Shown here: piece by piece, positions 13,449 through 21,246 of the stretch | Numbering within the stretch: position 1 is the stretch's first letter | Layout of the letters: each line of letters begins with the position of its first letter | Source of the DNA: Streptomyces sp. NBC_01471 | GTDB lineage: Bacteria; Actinomycetota; Actinomycetes; Streptomycetales; Streptomycetaceae | Direction: 5' to 3' | DNA: 64,000 nucleotides | NCBI RefSeq assembly: GCF_041438865.1 | Contig: NZ_CP109450.1 | Span: forward strand, 806,001-870,000 | Notes under the pieces: model-generated | The model's input: only the letters and a program-made list of their open reading frames with translations | Database searches by the model: none | What the model was told of the DNA's origin: nothing | Made by a program: the position numbers and the translations under genes

Positions 13449-14363
13449 TCAGCCCGTGGTCAGCCCGGCCGCGGCGGCGACGAGGGCGTCGAGCAGCGGC
13501 CGGAACAGCGGGTGGTCCTCGGCGCCGCGGCGTACGGCGGCGAACACCCGGCGCGTCGCCGCCGGGCCTTCCACCGGGCGGACGACCGCGTCCTTCAGCT
13601 CCATCCCGCCCAGCGCCGAGCGGGGCACCAGCGCGACGCCCGCGCCCGCGCCGGCCAGCGCGACGACGGCCCGGAAGTCGTCCGAGGAGTGCAGGAGACG
13701 GGGCTCGAACCCGGCACGTTCGCAGGCGAGGAGCACCACATCGTGGCAGGGGTTGCCCGGATAGGGGCCGATCCACTCGCTGTCGGCCAGCTCGGCGAGG
13801 GTGACGTGCGGGCCCTGGCCGAGTGGGTCGCCTGCGGGCAGCACGGCGTCGAAGGGCTCGGCGTACAGCGGCACCCGGGCGAGCCTGCGGTCGTCCTCGC
13901 GGGGCGCGCCCCGGTACTCGACGGCCAGCGCCAGATCGGCTTCCCCGTCCAGGACGAGGGTGAGGCTCTCGTCGCCCTCGGAGTCCCTGACCCGGACCCG
14001 GATGCCGGGGCTGCGCCCGGCGAGGGTGCGGATGGCCGGGGCGAGCACTTCGGCGATCCCGGTGGCGAAGGCGGCGACCGTGACCTCGCCCGATGCGCCG
14101 CCCGCGTAGGCGGCGAGCTCGGCCTCGGCCCGCTCCAGCTGGGCGAGGACGGCGTGGGCGTGGGTGAGCAGGATCTCACCGGCGGCCGTCAGCCGTACGC
14201 CGCGGCCGCTGCGGGTCAGCAGGGCGTGCCCGGTCTCCTGTTCCAGCGCGGCGAGCTGCTGGGAGACGGCCGAGGGGGTCAGATAGAGCGCTGCGGCCGC
14301 GGCGGTCACCGTACGGTGGTCCGCCACGGCCCGCAGAATGCGCAGGCGGCGGGGGTCGATCAC
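13449..14363 (-). CDS. LysR-family transcriptional regulator
   Basis: The 304-residue protein has an N-terminal winged helix (residues 3-60, [20 protein letters not shown] then [14 protein letters not shown]) and a C-terminal effector-binding domain of two lobes. Its start overlaps the stop of kbl by ATGA, so it is the last gene of tdh-kbl-lysR. That linkage suggests control of threonine breakdown, or simply an amino-acid-responsive regulator. The helix sequence is typical of Streptomyces LysR proteins. Confidence 0.88.
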   Translation of the reverse strand: MIDPRRLRILRAVADHRTVTAAAAALYLTPSAVSQQLAALEQETGHALLTRSGRGVRLTAAGEILLTHAHAVLAQLERAEAELAAYAGGASGEVTVAAFATGIAEVLAPAIRTLAGRSPGIRVRVRDSEGDESLTLVLDGEADLALAVEYRGAPREDDRRLARVPLYAEPFDAVLPAGDPLGQGPHVTLAELADSEWIGPYPGNPCHDVVLLACERAGFEPRLLHSSDDFRAVVALAGAGAGVALVPRSALGGMELKDAVVRPVEGPAATRRVFAAVRRGAEDHPLFRPLLDALVAAAAGLTTG

Positions 14364-15547
14364 CCTGCCATTGTCGCCCGTGCGTCGATGAACGCCGCCA
14401 CGGCCCGCTCCACGTCGGCCGTCGAATGCGCGGCCGAGAGCTGGACCCGGATCCGGGCCTTGCCCATCGGGACCACCGGGTACGAGAAGCCGATCACATA
14501 GACCCCGCGCTCCAGGAGCAGCTCGGCCATCCGGCCCGCCTCGGCGGCGTCGCCGATCATCACCGGGGCGATGGCGTGGTCGCCGGGGAGGATCTCGAAG
14601 CCCGCCTCGGTCATCTTCGTACGGAACAGCCGGGTGTTGGCATCGAGGCGCTCACGGAGCTCACCTGCGGACTCGATCAGATCGAGGACCTTCAGCGAGG
14701 CGGCGGCGATCACCGGGGCCAGCGAGTTCGAGAAGAGGTAGGGGCGCGAACGCTGGCGCAGCAGGGCGACGATCTCGGCGCGGGCGGCGACGTACCCGCC
14801 GGAGGCGCCGCCGAGCGCCTTGCCGAGGGTGCCGGTGATGATGTCGACGCGGTCCATCACCCCGTGCAGCTCCGGGGTGCCGCGACCGCCCGCGCCGACG
14901 AAGCCGACCGCGTGCGAGTCGTCCACCATGACCATCGCTTCGTAGCGGTCGGCCAGATCGCAGATCTCGGCGAGCGGGGCGACGTACCCGTCCATGGAGA
15001 ACACGCCGTCGGTCACGATGAGCGTGCGGCGGGCCCCGCCCTCGGCCGCTGCCTTGAGCTGCTGCTCCAGGTCGGCGAGGTCGCGGTTGGCGTAGCGGAA
15101 GCGGCGGGCCTTGGAGAGGCGGATGCCGTCGATGATGGACGCGTGGTTGAGGGCGTCGGAGATCACCGCGTCCTCGGGGCCGAGCAGCGTCTCGAAGACA
15201 CCGCCGTTGGCGTCGAAGCAGGAGGAGTAGAGGATCGTGTCCTCCTGGCCGAGGAAGGCCGACAGGCGCTGCTCCAGCTGCTTGTGGACGTCCTGGGTGC
15301 CGCAGATGAAACGTACGGACGCCATGCCGTAGCCCCAGCGGTCCAGCGCGTCCTTGGCGGCCGCGACCACGTCGGGGTGGTCGGCGAGGCCCAGGTAGTT
15401 GTTGGCGCAGAAGTTCAGCACCTCGCCGGAGGCGACGCCGACGGCCGCGCTCTGCGGGGTGGAGATGACACGCTCGGGTTTGAAGAGACCGGCTTCGGTG
15501 ATCTCGTCGAGGGTGGCGCGCAGACCGTCGCGGACGGACTCGTACAT
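14360..15547 (-). CDS. kbl: 2-amino-3-ketobutyrate CoA ligase (glycine C-acetyltransferase)
   Basis: The 395-residue PLP enzyme of the alpha-oxoamine synthase family converts 2-amino-3-oxobutyrate plus CoA to glycine and acetyl-CoA. Family motifs seen are [10 protein letters not shown], the [11 protein letters not shown] aspartate region and [10 protein letters not shown] with the PLP lysine K243. Length and lysine position match E. coli Kbl. It starts 25 bases downstream of the tdh stop and completes the two-step threonine-to-glycine pathway. Confidence 0.95.
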   Translation of the reverse strand: MYESVRDGLRATLDEITEAGLFKPERVISTPQSAAVGVASGEVLNFCANNYLGLADHPDVVAAAKDALDRWGYGMASVRFICGTQDVHKQLEQRLSAFLGQEDTILYSSCFDANGGVFETLLGPEDAVISDALNHASIIDGIRLSKARRFRYANRDLADLEQQLKAAAEGGARRTLIVTDGVFSMDGYVAPLAEICDLADRYEAMVMVDDSHAVGFVGAGGRGTPELHGVMDRVDIITGTLGKALGGASGGYVAARAEIVALLRQRSRPYLFSNSLAPVIAAASLKVLDLIESAGELRERLDANTRLFRTKMTEAGFEILPGDHAIAPVMIGDAAEAGRMAELLLERGVYVIGFSYPVVPMGKARIRVQLSAAHSTADVERAVAAFIDARATMAG

Positions 15548-15572
15548 CAGGGTGCTCCTCAGGGGGTTCGGG

Positions 15573-16601
15573 TCAGGCCGTCCAGTCGAGAATGATCTTG
15601 CCGCAGTTGCCGCCCGCCGCCTCGTCGAAGGCCGCGTCGAAGTCCTGGTAGGCGTACTTTCCGGTGATCACCGGGGAGAGGTCGAGGCCGCCTTCGAGCA
15701 GCACGGTCATGGCGTACCAGGTCTCGAACATCTCGCGGCCGTAGATGCCCTTGACGGTGATCATCGAGGTGACGATCTTCGCCCAGTCGACGGCGAAGTC
15801 CTCGGCGGGCAGGCCCAGCATCGCGATACGGCCGCCGTGCGTCATGTTGTCCACCATGTCGCGCATGGCCTCGGGCCGCCCGGACATCTCCAGGCCGATG
15901 TCGAAGCCCTCCTTGAGACCGAGACTGCGCTGCGCTTCGGCGATGCCGCTCTCGGCGACATTGAGCGCGAGGGTCGCTCCGGCCTTGCGGGCCAGGTCCA
16001 GGCGGTAGGGGCTGACATCGGTGATCACGACGTTGCGCGCACCGGCGTGCTTCGCCACGGCCGCCGCCATGATGCCGATCGGGCCCGCGCCGGTGATCAG
16101 CACGTCCTCGCCGACCAGCGGGAAGGAGAGCGCGGTGTGGACGGCGTTGCCGAACGGGTCGAAGATCGCGGCCACATCGAGGTCGACCTCGGTGCGGTGC
16201 ACCCAGACGTTCGACGCGGGGAGCACCACGTACTCGGCGAACGCGCCGTCGCGTCCGACGCCGAGGCCCACCGTGGAACGGCACAGGTGCCGGCGTCCCG
16301 CGAGACAGTTGCGGCACTTGCCGCATACGAGGTGTCCTTCGCCGCTGACCAGGTCGCCGACGGCGATGTCCGTGACATCGGCGCCGACCTCGGCGACCTC
16401 GCCGACGAACTCGTGACCGAGGATCAGCGGCGTCCCGACGGACTGCTGTGCCCAGCCGTCCCAGGAACGGATGTGGAGGTCCGTGCCGCAGATACCGGTG
16501 CGCGCCACCTTGATCAGTACGTCGCCGGGGCCGGCCTGGGGCTCGGGGACGTCCAGGAGCCACAGCCCGGGCTCGGCATGCTGCTTGACAAGGGCCTTCA
16601 T
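15573..16601 (-). CDS. tdh: L-threonine 3-dehydrogenase
   Basis: The 342-residue zinc-dependent medium-chain dehydrogenase oxidises threonine to 2-amino-3-oxobutyrate with NAD+. The catalytic zinc ligand C38 is in GICGTD, followed by GHEFVGEV. The structural zinc is held by the C-x2-C-x2-C-x7-C cluster around [16 protein letters not shown]. The NAD fold shows [12 protein letters not shown]. The ATG at 16601 gives the family length; an upstream in-frame GTG would add 16 residues with no support. It is first in the tdh-kbl-lysR operon. Confidence 0.95.
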   Translation of the reverse strand: MKALVKQHAEPGLWLLDVPEPQAGPGDVLIKVARTGICGTDLHIRSWDGWAQQSVGTPLILGHEFVGEVAEVGADVTDIAVGDLVSGEGHLVCGKCRNCLAGRRHLCRSTVGLGVGRDGAFAEYVVLPASNVWVHRTEVDLDVAAIFDPFGNAVHTALSFPLVGEDVLITGAGPIGIMAAAVAKHAGARNVVITDVSPYRLDLARKAGATLALNVAESGIAEAQRSLGLKEGFDIGLEMSGRPEAMRDMVDNMTHGGRIAMLGLPAEDFAVDWAKIVTSMITVKGIYGREMFETWYAMTVLLEGGLDLSPVITGKYAYQDFDAAFDEAAGGNCGKIILDWTA

Positions 16602-16926
16602 CGCGGCGGCTCCAGGCGTGACGGTGATGTTCGGTGGACAGGGCACCAATCTGCCGAGCGGCGGCCTCCCAAGTCCATCGAGGATTTCTTAAGCGGGGTC
16701 ACAGCGGAGCTTCACGCGGTGCTCCGGCGGCTTCCGTCCGCCTCCTCCGTGCCGCCCCGCGCTGTCCCGTATCAGCCGGGCGGGACACCCCGGAACCACA
16801 CTGCGGGCCCCCCGCGCACGCGCATTGGGTGAAAGTTCCGTAGAGGTCAATTACCTTCGGGTAAAGCGGAAGTGACGGTTCATCACGCCTCTTCCGCTGG
16901 GCTCCCGGCACCCTCATCCTGGAGCC
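16602..16926. other. Divergent intergenic region, tdh / RNase
   Basis: These 325 bases hold the promoters of tdh (minus) and the secreted RNase (plus). The only clear structure is a small inverted repeat TTACC-TTCG-GGTAA at 16851-16864, about 65 bases before the RNase start. No coding sequence was seen. Confidence 0.6.
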
Positions 16927-17337
16927 ATGCGAATCACTCTACGCGCGTTGCGCACCCGTGCTGCTGCCGTCGGCATCGCCACCGCGATCGTCGTCACGCC
17001 TACCGTGTTCCTCGCGACCGAAGCCCATGCCACCGTCACCCATGCCTCCGTGAGCGGCACCATCTGTTACGGCGCCCTCCCCTCCCAGGCGCACGACACG
17101 CTGGACCTCATCAAGACCAACGGCCCGTTCCCCTACTCGCAGGACGGGGTCGTCTTCCAGAACCGGGAAGGCGTGCTGCCGTCGCAGTCCACCGGCTACT
17201 ACCACGAGTACACGGTGAAGACCCCGGGCAGCTCGACCCGCGGGACCCGCCGCATCATCACCGGCGAGAAGAGCGCCGAGGACTACTACACCGCCGACCA
17301 CTACGTCACCTTCAAGCAGGTCGACTTCACCTGCTGA
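16927..17337 (+). CDS. Secreted guanyl-specific ribonuclease (RNase Sa / N1-T1 family)
   Basis: The 136-residue precursor has a 35-40 residue signal peptide (RALRTR, a hydrophobic core, then EAHA). The mature part aligns with Streptomyces RNase Sa at a constant offset of 40: E94, R105, R109 and H125 correspond to the catalytic E54, R65, R69 and H85. C47 and C136 correspond to the disulfide C7-C96. The enzyme cleaves RNA 3' of guanosine outside the cell. No barstar-like inhibitor gene is adjacent. The small TTACC hairpin lies upstream of it. Confidence 0.95.
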   Translation: MRITLRALRTRAAAVGIATAIVVTPTVFLATEAHATVTHASVSGTICYGALPSQAHDTLDLIKTNGPFPYSQDGVVFQNREGVLPSQSTGYYHEYTVKTPGSSTRGTRRIITGEKSAEDYYTADHYVTFKQVDFTC

Positions 17338-17384
17338 CCGCAGGATCACTCCTGCGCGCCACCGCCCACGCCGCCTTCCCCGTC

Positions 17385-17450
17385 GACGGACCAGTCGATG
17401 GACCAGGTCGATGGATCTGTACCAGTCGCTGGATCCGGATCAGTCGGTGG
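17385..17450. repeat. Degenerate short tandem repeat between RNase and YchJ genes
   Basis: Four or five imperfect copies of an approximately 13-18 base unit with the pattern GAYCAGTCGNTG occur between the convergent RNase and YchJ-like genes, extending into the last codons of the latter. No function is evident. Confidence 0.45.
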
Positions 17451-17895
17451 ATCCGTCCACGTACACCCAGGCGCCCTCGTACCGCTCGAACCGGCTGTGC
17501 TCGCGAAGCTCGCCGGGCTCCCCCCGAACGGTGTAGTGGGCGCGGAAGGTGACGGTGCCCGTGGTGTGGAAGGCGGTGCCCCCGGTGGTCGCCAGGATCT
17601 CCAGGCGCTGCCACCGCTGCCCCGCGTCGAAGTCGACGCGGGGCGGCCTTGCCTCCGGGTGCCAGCTGCGCAGCAGATAAGCGGCGTCCTCGACGGCGAA
17701 CGCGCTGAACCGGGACCGCATCAGAGCCTCGGCGGTGGGTGCGGCGGACTGCCCGCTGTGGAAGCGGCCGCAGCACTCGCCGTACGGGGCGGGCAGACCG
17801 CAGGGACAGGGAACACCGGCCGGCAGGCTCCGCCGGGGCCGCTGGATGTGCTGGGCCGGCTGGGGCCTCTGCGGCCGGGGGGTACGTCGGGACAT
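17440..17895 (-). CDS. YchJ/UPF0225-family protein with SEC-C-like zinc motif
   Basis: The 151-residue protein carries the metal-binding PCPCGLPAPYGECCGRFH motif (C-x-C-x8-C-C-x3-H) at residues about 30-48. This is followed by a compact alpha/beta domain (MRSRFSAFAVEDAAYLLRSWH, then a beta-rich part ending VYVDGSTD), the YchJ middle domain. The function in the family is unknown. The ATG at 17895 starts a basic leader MSRRTPRPQRPQ; another ATG three codons upstream is possible. It converges with the RNase gene. Confidence 0.85.
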   Translation of the reverse strand: MSRRTPRPQRPQPAQHIQRPRRSLPAGVPCPCGLPAPYGECCGRFHSGQSAAPTAEALMRSRFSAFAVEDAAYLLRSWHPEARPPRVDFDAGQRWQRLEILATTGGTAFHTTGTVTFRAHYTVRGEPGELREHSRFERYEGAWVYVDGSTD

Positions 17896-18373
17896 ACCCT
17901 GCATTCTGCCCGCAGACGGCACACGGCAGCACCGGGGCTCCCGTACGGTGCGGAATCCGCTTGCTGCGCGGACGGTTCGCTGACTAGGTTCACCGGGCCC
18001 CACGAACCACCCGCGCCCCTCATGCGGCCCGAACCGCCCGCACCGGCACTGGAGTTGCATTTCCCGTCCGTGTCACACCGCTGACGCGGACCGGCCCGCC
18101 AGGAAGGGGGAACAGCAGCCCTGGCGAACGGCCCGCCGGGACGACGAGGCGCCCCGCACGGACGCGGGCAGTGCGGCGGCAGGCAGCGTACGCGCGTCGA
18201 GGAGCAGATCCCCTGCGCCGCCCGGAGCCCGCCTTCGCGGGCGGGCTCCGGGCGGAGGGGCGCGCCGCCCCCGTCCCCACGGTGCGGCGCAGGCGGTCCG
18301 CCGTCATCCGCTCGGCGACGGCCGCCAGTCTTCAGGGCCCGGTGACTGCACGCCCCGGGCCTCTCGGTGTACG
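17896..18373. other. Intergenic region downstream of the TetR gene
   Basis: These 478 bases contain the terminator hairpin at 18221-18252 and otherwise only overlapping open frames without ribosome sites or recognisable products. The promoter of the YchJ-like gene must lie at the left end. Confidence 0.55.
18221..18252 (-). terminator. 13-bp perfect hairpin terminator after the TetR gene
   Basis: Arms at 18221-18233 and 18240-18252 (CCCGGAGCCCGCC and its complement) pair perfectly around a 6-base TTCGCG loop. It lies about 120 bases past the stop of the minus-strand TetR gene. Confidence 0.65.
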
Positions 18374-19027
18374 TCAGGCCGGGCCGGCCGGGTCCGGCAC
18401 CCTCGGAGACTCGCGCTCCCCCCGGGAGCCTGCCAGCCCCAGTGCGGGAAGCACCGCGCCCTCGATGAAGCGGCTGAGGTACTCCGCATCACCGTAGTGG
18501 CCCTCCAGCATCGGCCGGATACGCATCGCGCCCATCAGCTGCGGCGCGACGAACTCCAGCGCCGGGTTGTCCGCCGCGACCTCGCCACGGGTCACCGCAC
18601 GGGCGACCATCGCGTTGATCGCGGCCGCCGCCGGCTCGACCAGCCCTTCGCGCAGCGCCTCCAGCAGCTCCGGGTTCTGCAGGGCCGCGTGGCTGAGCGC
18701 GTGCATCAGCGGTGTGTCGCGCGTCGAGTGCGCTCCCAGCGACTTCGCGGCCTCCCGCAGGTCCCCCGCGAGCGTACCGGTGTCGATGGCGGTGAGGCTT
18801 CCGGCGCGGGTGCCGCGCAGTGCGCAGGCCACCAGCTGCGGCTTGCTCCCCCACTGCCGGTAGAGCGTCGACTTGCCGCAGCGCGACCGGGAGGCGACGC
18901 CCTCCATCGTCAGCGAGTCGTAGCCGCCCTCACGGAGAAGCTCCAGTACCGCCTCGTAGAACTCCTGCTCACGCTCCGGCGTGATCTTGGAGCGCGAGGA
19001 CATCGGCGCGGAGTCCTGGGGCGGCAT
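18374..19027 (-). CDS. TetR-family transcriptional regulator
   Basis: The 217-residue protein has a TetR helix-turn-helix at residues about 14-60: EQEFYEAVLELLREGGYDSL, then VASRSRCGKSTLYRQW. The C-terminal domain is all-helical and of the type used by TetR proteins controlling exporters. The ATG at 19027 follows AGGGAGAG. Its divergent promoter is loaded with copies of an 11-bp palindrome half-site (19071-19132), so autoregulation and control of the PAP2/DMT pair are likely. Confidence 0.9.
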   Translation of the reverse strand: MPPQDSAPMSSRSKITPEREQEFYEAVLELLREGGYDSLTMEGVASRSRCGKSTLYRQWGSKPQLVACALRGTRAGSLTAIDTGTLAGDLREAAKSLGAHSTRDTPLMHALSHAALQNPELLEALREGLVEPAAAAINAMVARAVTRGEVAADNPALEFVAPQLMGAMRIRPMLEGHYGDAEYLSRFIEGAVLPALGLAGSRGERESPRVPDPAGPA

Positions 19028-19070
19028 GAGCTCTCCCTTTCGGTGTGACGAGCAGCATCGGCACTTCATC

Positions 19071-19132
19071 GTACCGATACGCCAGTGTACCGATACGCTG
19101 GTGTACCGATACGTCTCCGTATCGGTACACTG
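19071..19132. promoter_or_regulatory. TetR operator array
   Basis: Three direct copies of GTACCGATACG start at 19071, 19087 and 19103 (16-base period). One inverted copy CGTATCGGTAC lies at 19118-19128. The last two form a perfect 11-bp inverted repeat with a 4-base spacer, a typical TetR operator. A longer 15-bp inverted pair is CAGTGTACCGATACG at 19083-19097 against 19118-19132. Confidence 0.8.
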
Positions 19133-19212
19133 TCGTTTCGATGAGGTGCGATCCGGAACTTCCCGGACTCCGCCTCGGACATCCTGTTACGCAATGCAAA
19201 GGGGCCGGGGTG

Positions 19213-20179
19213 ATGAGTGCCCTCACCGAGCCAGTCGAACGGGAGCCGGACACCACAGCCCGGCCCCCTCTCGTCCGTGAGCTCCTGCTGGTCGTCGGTC
19301 TCTTCCTCGTCTACAAGCTGGGCCGCCAGGTGGCGAGCGGCCACGTGGGCGAGGCGTTCCACAACGCGGACCGCGTTGTTCCACAACGCGGACCGCGTCT
19401 GGCACGCCGAGCGCGCGGTACACCTTCCCGGCGAGGGCTCGGTGCAGCGGGCACTGCTGCACAGCGATTCGCTGATACACATCGCGAATACGTACTACGC
19501 GGCCGTGCATTTTCCGGCGATGATCCTCTTCCTGGCCTGGCTGTACTGGCGCCGTCCGCGCCACTACGTGTGGGTGCGCCGGGTCCTCACCGCGTTGACC
19601 GGCGCCGCGCTGGTCCTGCATCTGCTCGTTCCGCTGGCGCCACCGCGGATGCTGGCCGAGGCCCACCTGGTCGACACCGGGCAGGTCTACGGACCGACCG
19701 TCTACGGCTCCGCACCCGCGACCGACTCGGTGGCCAACCAGTACGCGGCGATGCCCTCGCTGCACTTCGGCTGGGCGCTGATGATCGCGATCGGCCTGAT
19801 CGCCGCCACCCGGTCCCGCGCACGCTGGCTGTGGTTGCTGCACCCGCTGGTCACCCTGCTGGTCATAGTCGGCACCGCGAACCACTACTGGCTCGACTCG
19901 ATCGTCGCCACGGCGCTGCTCGCCGTCGCGCTGGCCTTCATCCGGCTGCCCGGCGCGAAGGCCGCGACCGACACACCGGCGCCCGGCACCCCCAGCACCG
20001 TCACACCCAGCACCGTCACGCCCGGTCCCACCGTGCCCGGCACCGCCGCATCCGGTCCCGCCACCCCTGCCGCCGTCGTACCCGCGCCCGCCGCGCCCCG
20101 CGGCCCCGGGCCGGGCACCGGCCCCGAGCCGTACTCCGAGCCCGCCCGCGCCCTCACCGCCCCAGGAGTGTGCCCATGA
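19213..20179 (+). pseudogene. PAP2-superfamily phosphatase, frameshifted by a 22-bp duplication
   Basis: The start ATG at 19213 opens MSALTEPVEREPD and a membrane segment (LLLVVGLFLVYKLG) to about codon 55. A 22-base segment (19356-19377) is then exactly repeated, apart from its last base, at 19378-19399, and this shifts the frame by one. After removal of one copy the protein runs on as HNADRVWHAERAVHLPGEG and includes MPSLHFGWAL and NHYWLDS, the catalytic C2 and C3 motifs of PAP2_3 lipid phosphatases or inositol-phosphoryl transferases. The restored protein is about 315 residues with a Pro/Thr-rich tail. It ends overlapping the DMT gene by ATGA. Either it is a recent null allele or an assembly error, or the copy number varies. 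Confidence 0.85.
19356..19399 (+). repeat. 22-bp tandem duplication inside the PAP2 gene
   Basis: Two copies of GTTCCACAACGCGGACCGCG plus two bases, starting at 19356 and 19378, differ only in the final base. The unit length is not a multiple of three and breaks the reading frame. Confidence 0.95.
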
Positions 20180-21246
20180 ACGCCACTCTGGCCGCCGTCG
20201 TCCTCTCGCTCCTTTCCGCCGTCGGCTATGCCACGGCCGCGGTCGCACAGGAGCGACTCGCCTCCCGTACCCGGCCGGGCTCCGGGGTGCTTCGGCTGCT
20301 CGGCCACGGTGCCTGGTGGTGGGCGGTCGGCCTCAACGCGGCAGGGGCCCTCCTGCACGTCGCTGCGCTGAAATACGGGTCGCTCACGCTCGTACAGCCG
20401 CTCGGCGCGCTCACCCTGGTCGCGGCCGTCCCGCTCGGCGCCCGCCTCGCCGGGCGCCGGGTCGCCCGTACCGAGTGGCGCGGCACCGTCCTCACGCTCC
20501 TCGGTCTGGCCGCCCTGCTGCTGGCCGCCGGAGGCACGCCCCCGCACGAAACGCTCTCGCTGCCCGAGGCGCTGGGTATCGCGGCGGTGGCGCTCGTCCT
20601 GGTCACCACGCTCGTCCGGCGCGCGGGCAGGCCAGGCGCACGCCCCGGCCTGCGGTTCGCCGCCGCGTCGGGGCTCGTCTCGGGCGTCGCGTCGGCGCTC
20701 ACCCAGACCGTCACGGTCTCGGTCACCGACCACACCCACGGCCCGGCGATCAGCTGGCGGACGGCCGTCCTTGCCCTGCTCGTCGCGGCCTTCGCGGTGG
20801 GCGGGCTGCTGCTCTCGCAGACCGCGTACCGGGGCGGCCTCGGCGCCCCGCTCGCCATGGTCACCCTCGCCAACCCCGTCGCCGCGTCGGTGATCGGCCT
20901 GGCGCTGCTGGGCGAACGCCTCCAGGGCGGGGCCGTCGGGGTGCTGCTCGCCGTCGTGGGGGCGGCAGCCGCCGCCCGGGGAGTGGTCCTCCTCACCCGG
21001 GCGACCGCGACGACGACGCCCGCGTCTCATCCGCCGGCCGCACCGCCGTCACCCGCCGCCCCCGGGCCGCCGGCCCTCCAGAGGCCACCCGCGATGCCCG
21101 AGCTGCCGACCACGCCGCCGGCCACCGTCACGCCCCGGCCGCAGACCCCGCCCCTGTCGTCCGCTCCTCCCGCGCCACCCTCCGTACCTCGATCAGCAGC
21201 GCCTGCCCCGGATCGAGCACCGGCATCGGCACCCCTGCTCCACTGA
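20176..21246 (+). CDS. DMT-superfamily membrane transporter
   Basis: The 356-residue protein has about ten hydrophobic segments from residue 3 to about 285 (for example LAAVVLSLLSAVGYATAAVA, VQPLGALTLVAAVPLGARLA, AMVTLANPVAASVIGLALLGE). This fits an EamA/DMT-type exporter. The last 70 residues are a Pro/Ala/Thr-rich cytoplasmic tail. It overlaps the end of the PAP2 gene by 4 bases and its 3' end overlaps the alpha-galactosidase 3' end by 119 bases on the other strand. It is probably under the TetR regulator. The substrate is unknown. Confidence 0.82.
   Translation: MNATLAAVVLSLLSAVGYATAAVAQERLASRTRPGSGVLRLLGHGAWWWAVGLNAAGALLHVAALKYGSLTLVQPLGALTLVAAVPLGARLAGRRVARTEWRGTVLTLLGLAALLLAAGGTPPHETLSLPEALGIAAVALVLVTTLVRRAGRPGARPGLRFAAASGLVSGVASALTQTVTVSVTDHTHGPAISWRTAVLALLVAAFAVGGLLLSQTAYRGGLGAPLAMVTLANPVAASVIGLALLGERLQGGAVGVLLAVVGAAAAARGVVLLTRATATTTPASHPPAAPPSPAAPGPPALQRPPAMPELPTTPPATVTPRPQTPPLSSAPPAPPSVPRSAAPAPDRAPASAPLLH

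Noticed and set aside
17385..17450. Possible CRISPR-like repeat
   Set aside because: The units are short, variable and without spacers of constant length, so it is a degenerate tandem repeat. No CRISPR array or Cas gene is present.
19045..21246. A single 733-codon frame across the PAP2 and DMT genes
   Set aside because: It joins the true N-terminus of PAP2 to nonsense sequence after the duplication and then to the DMT protein. It is a consequence of the frameshift, not a gene.
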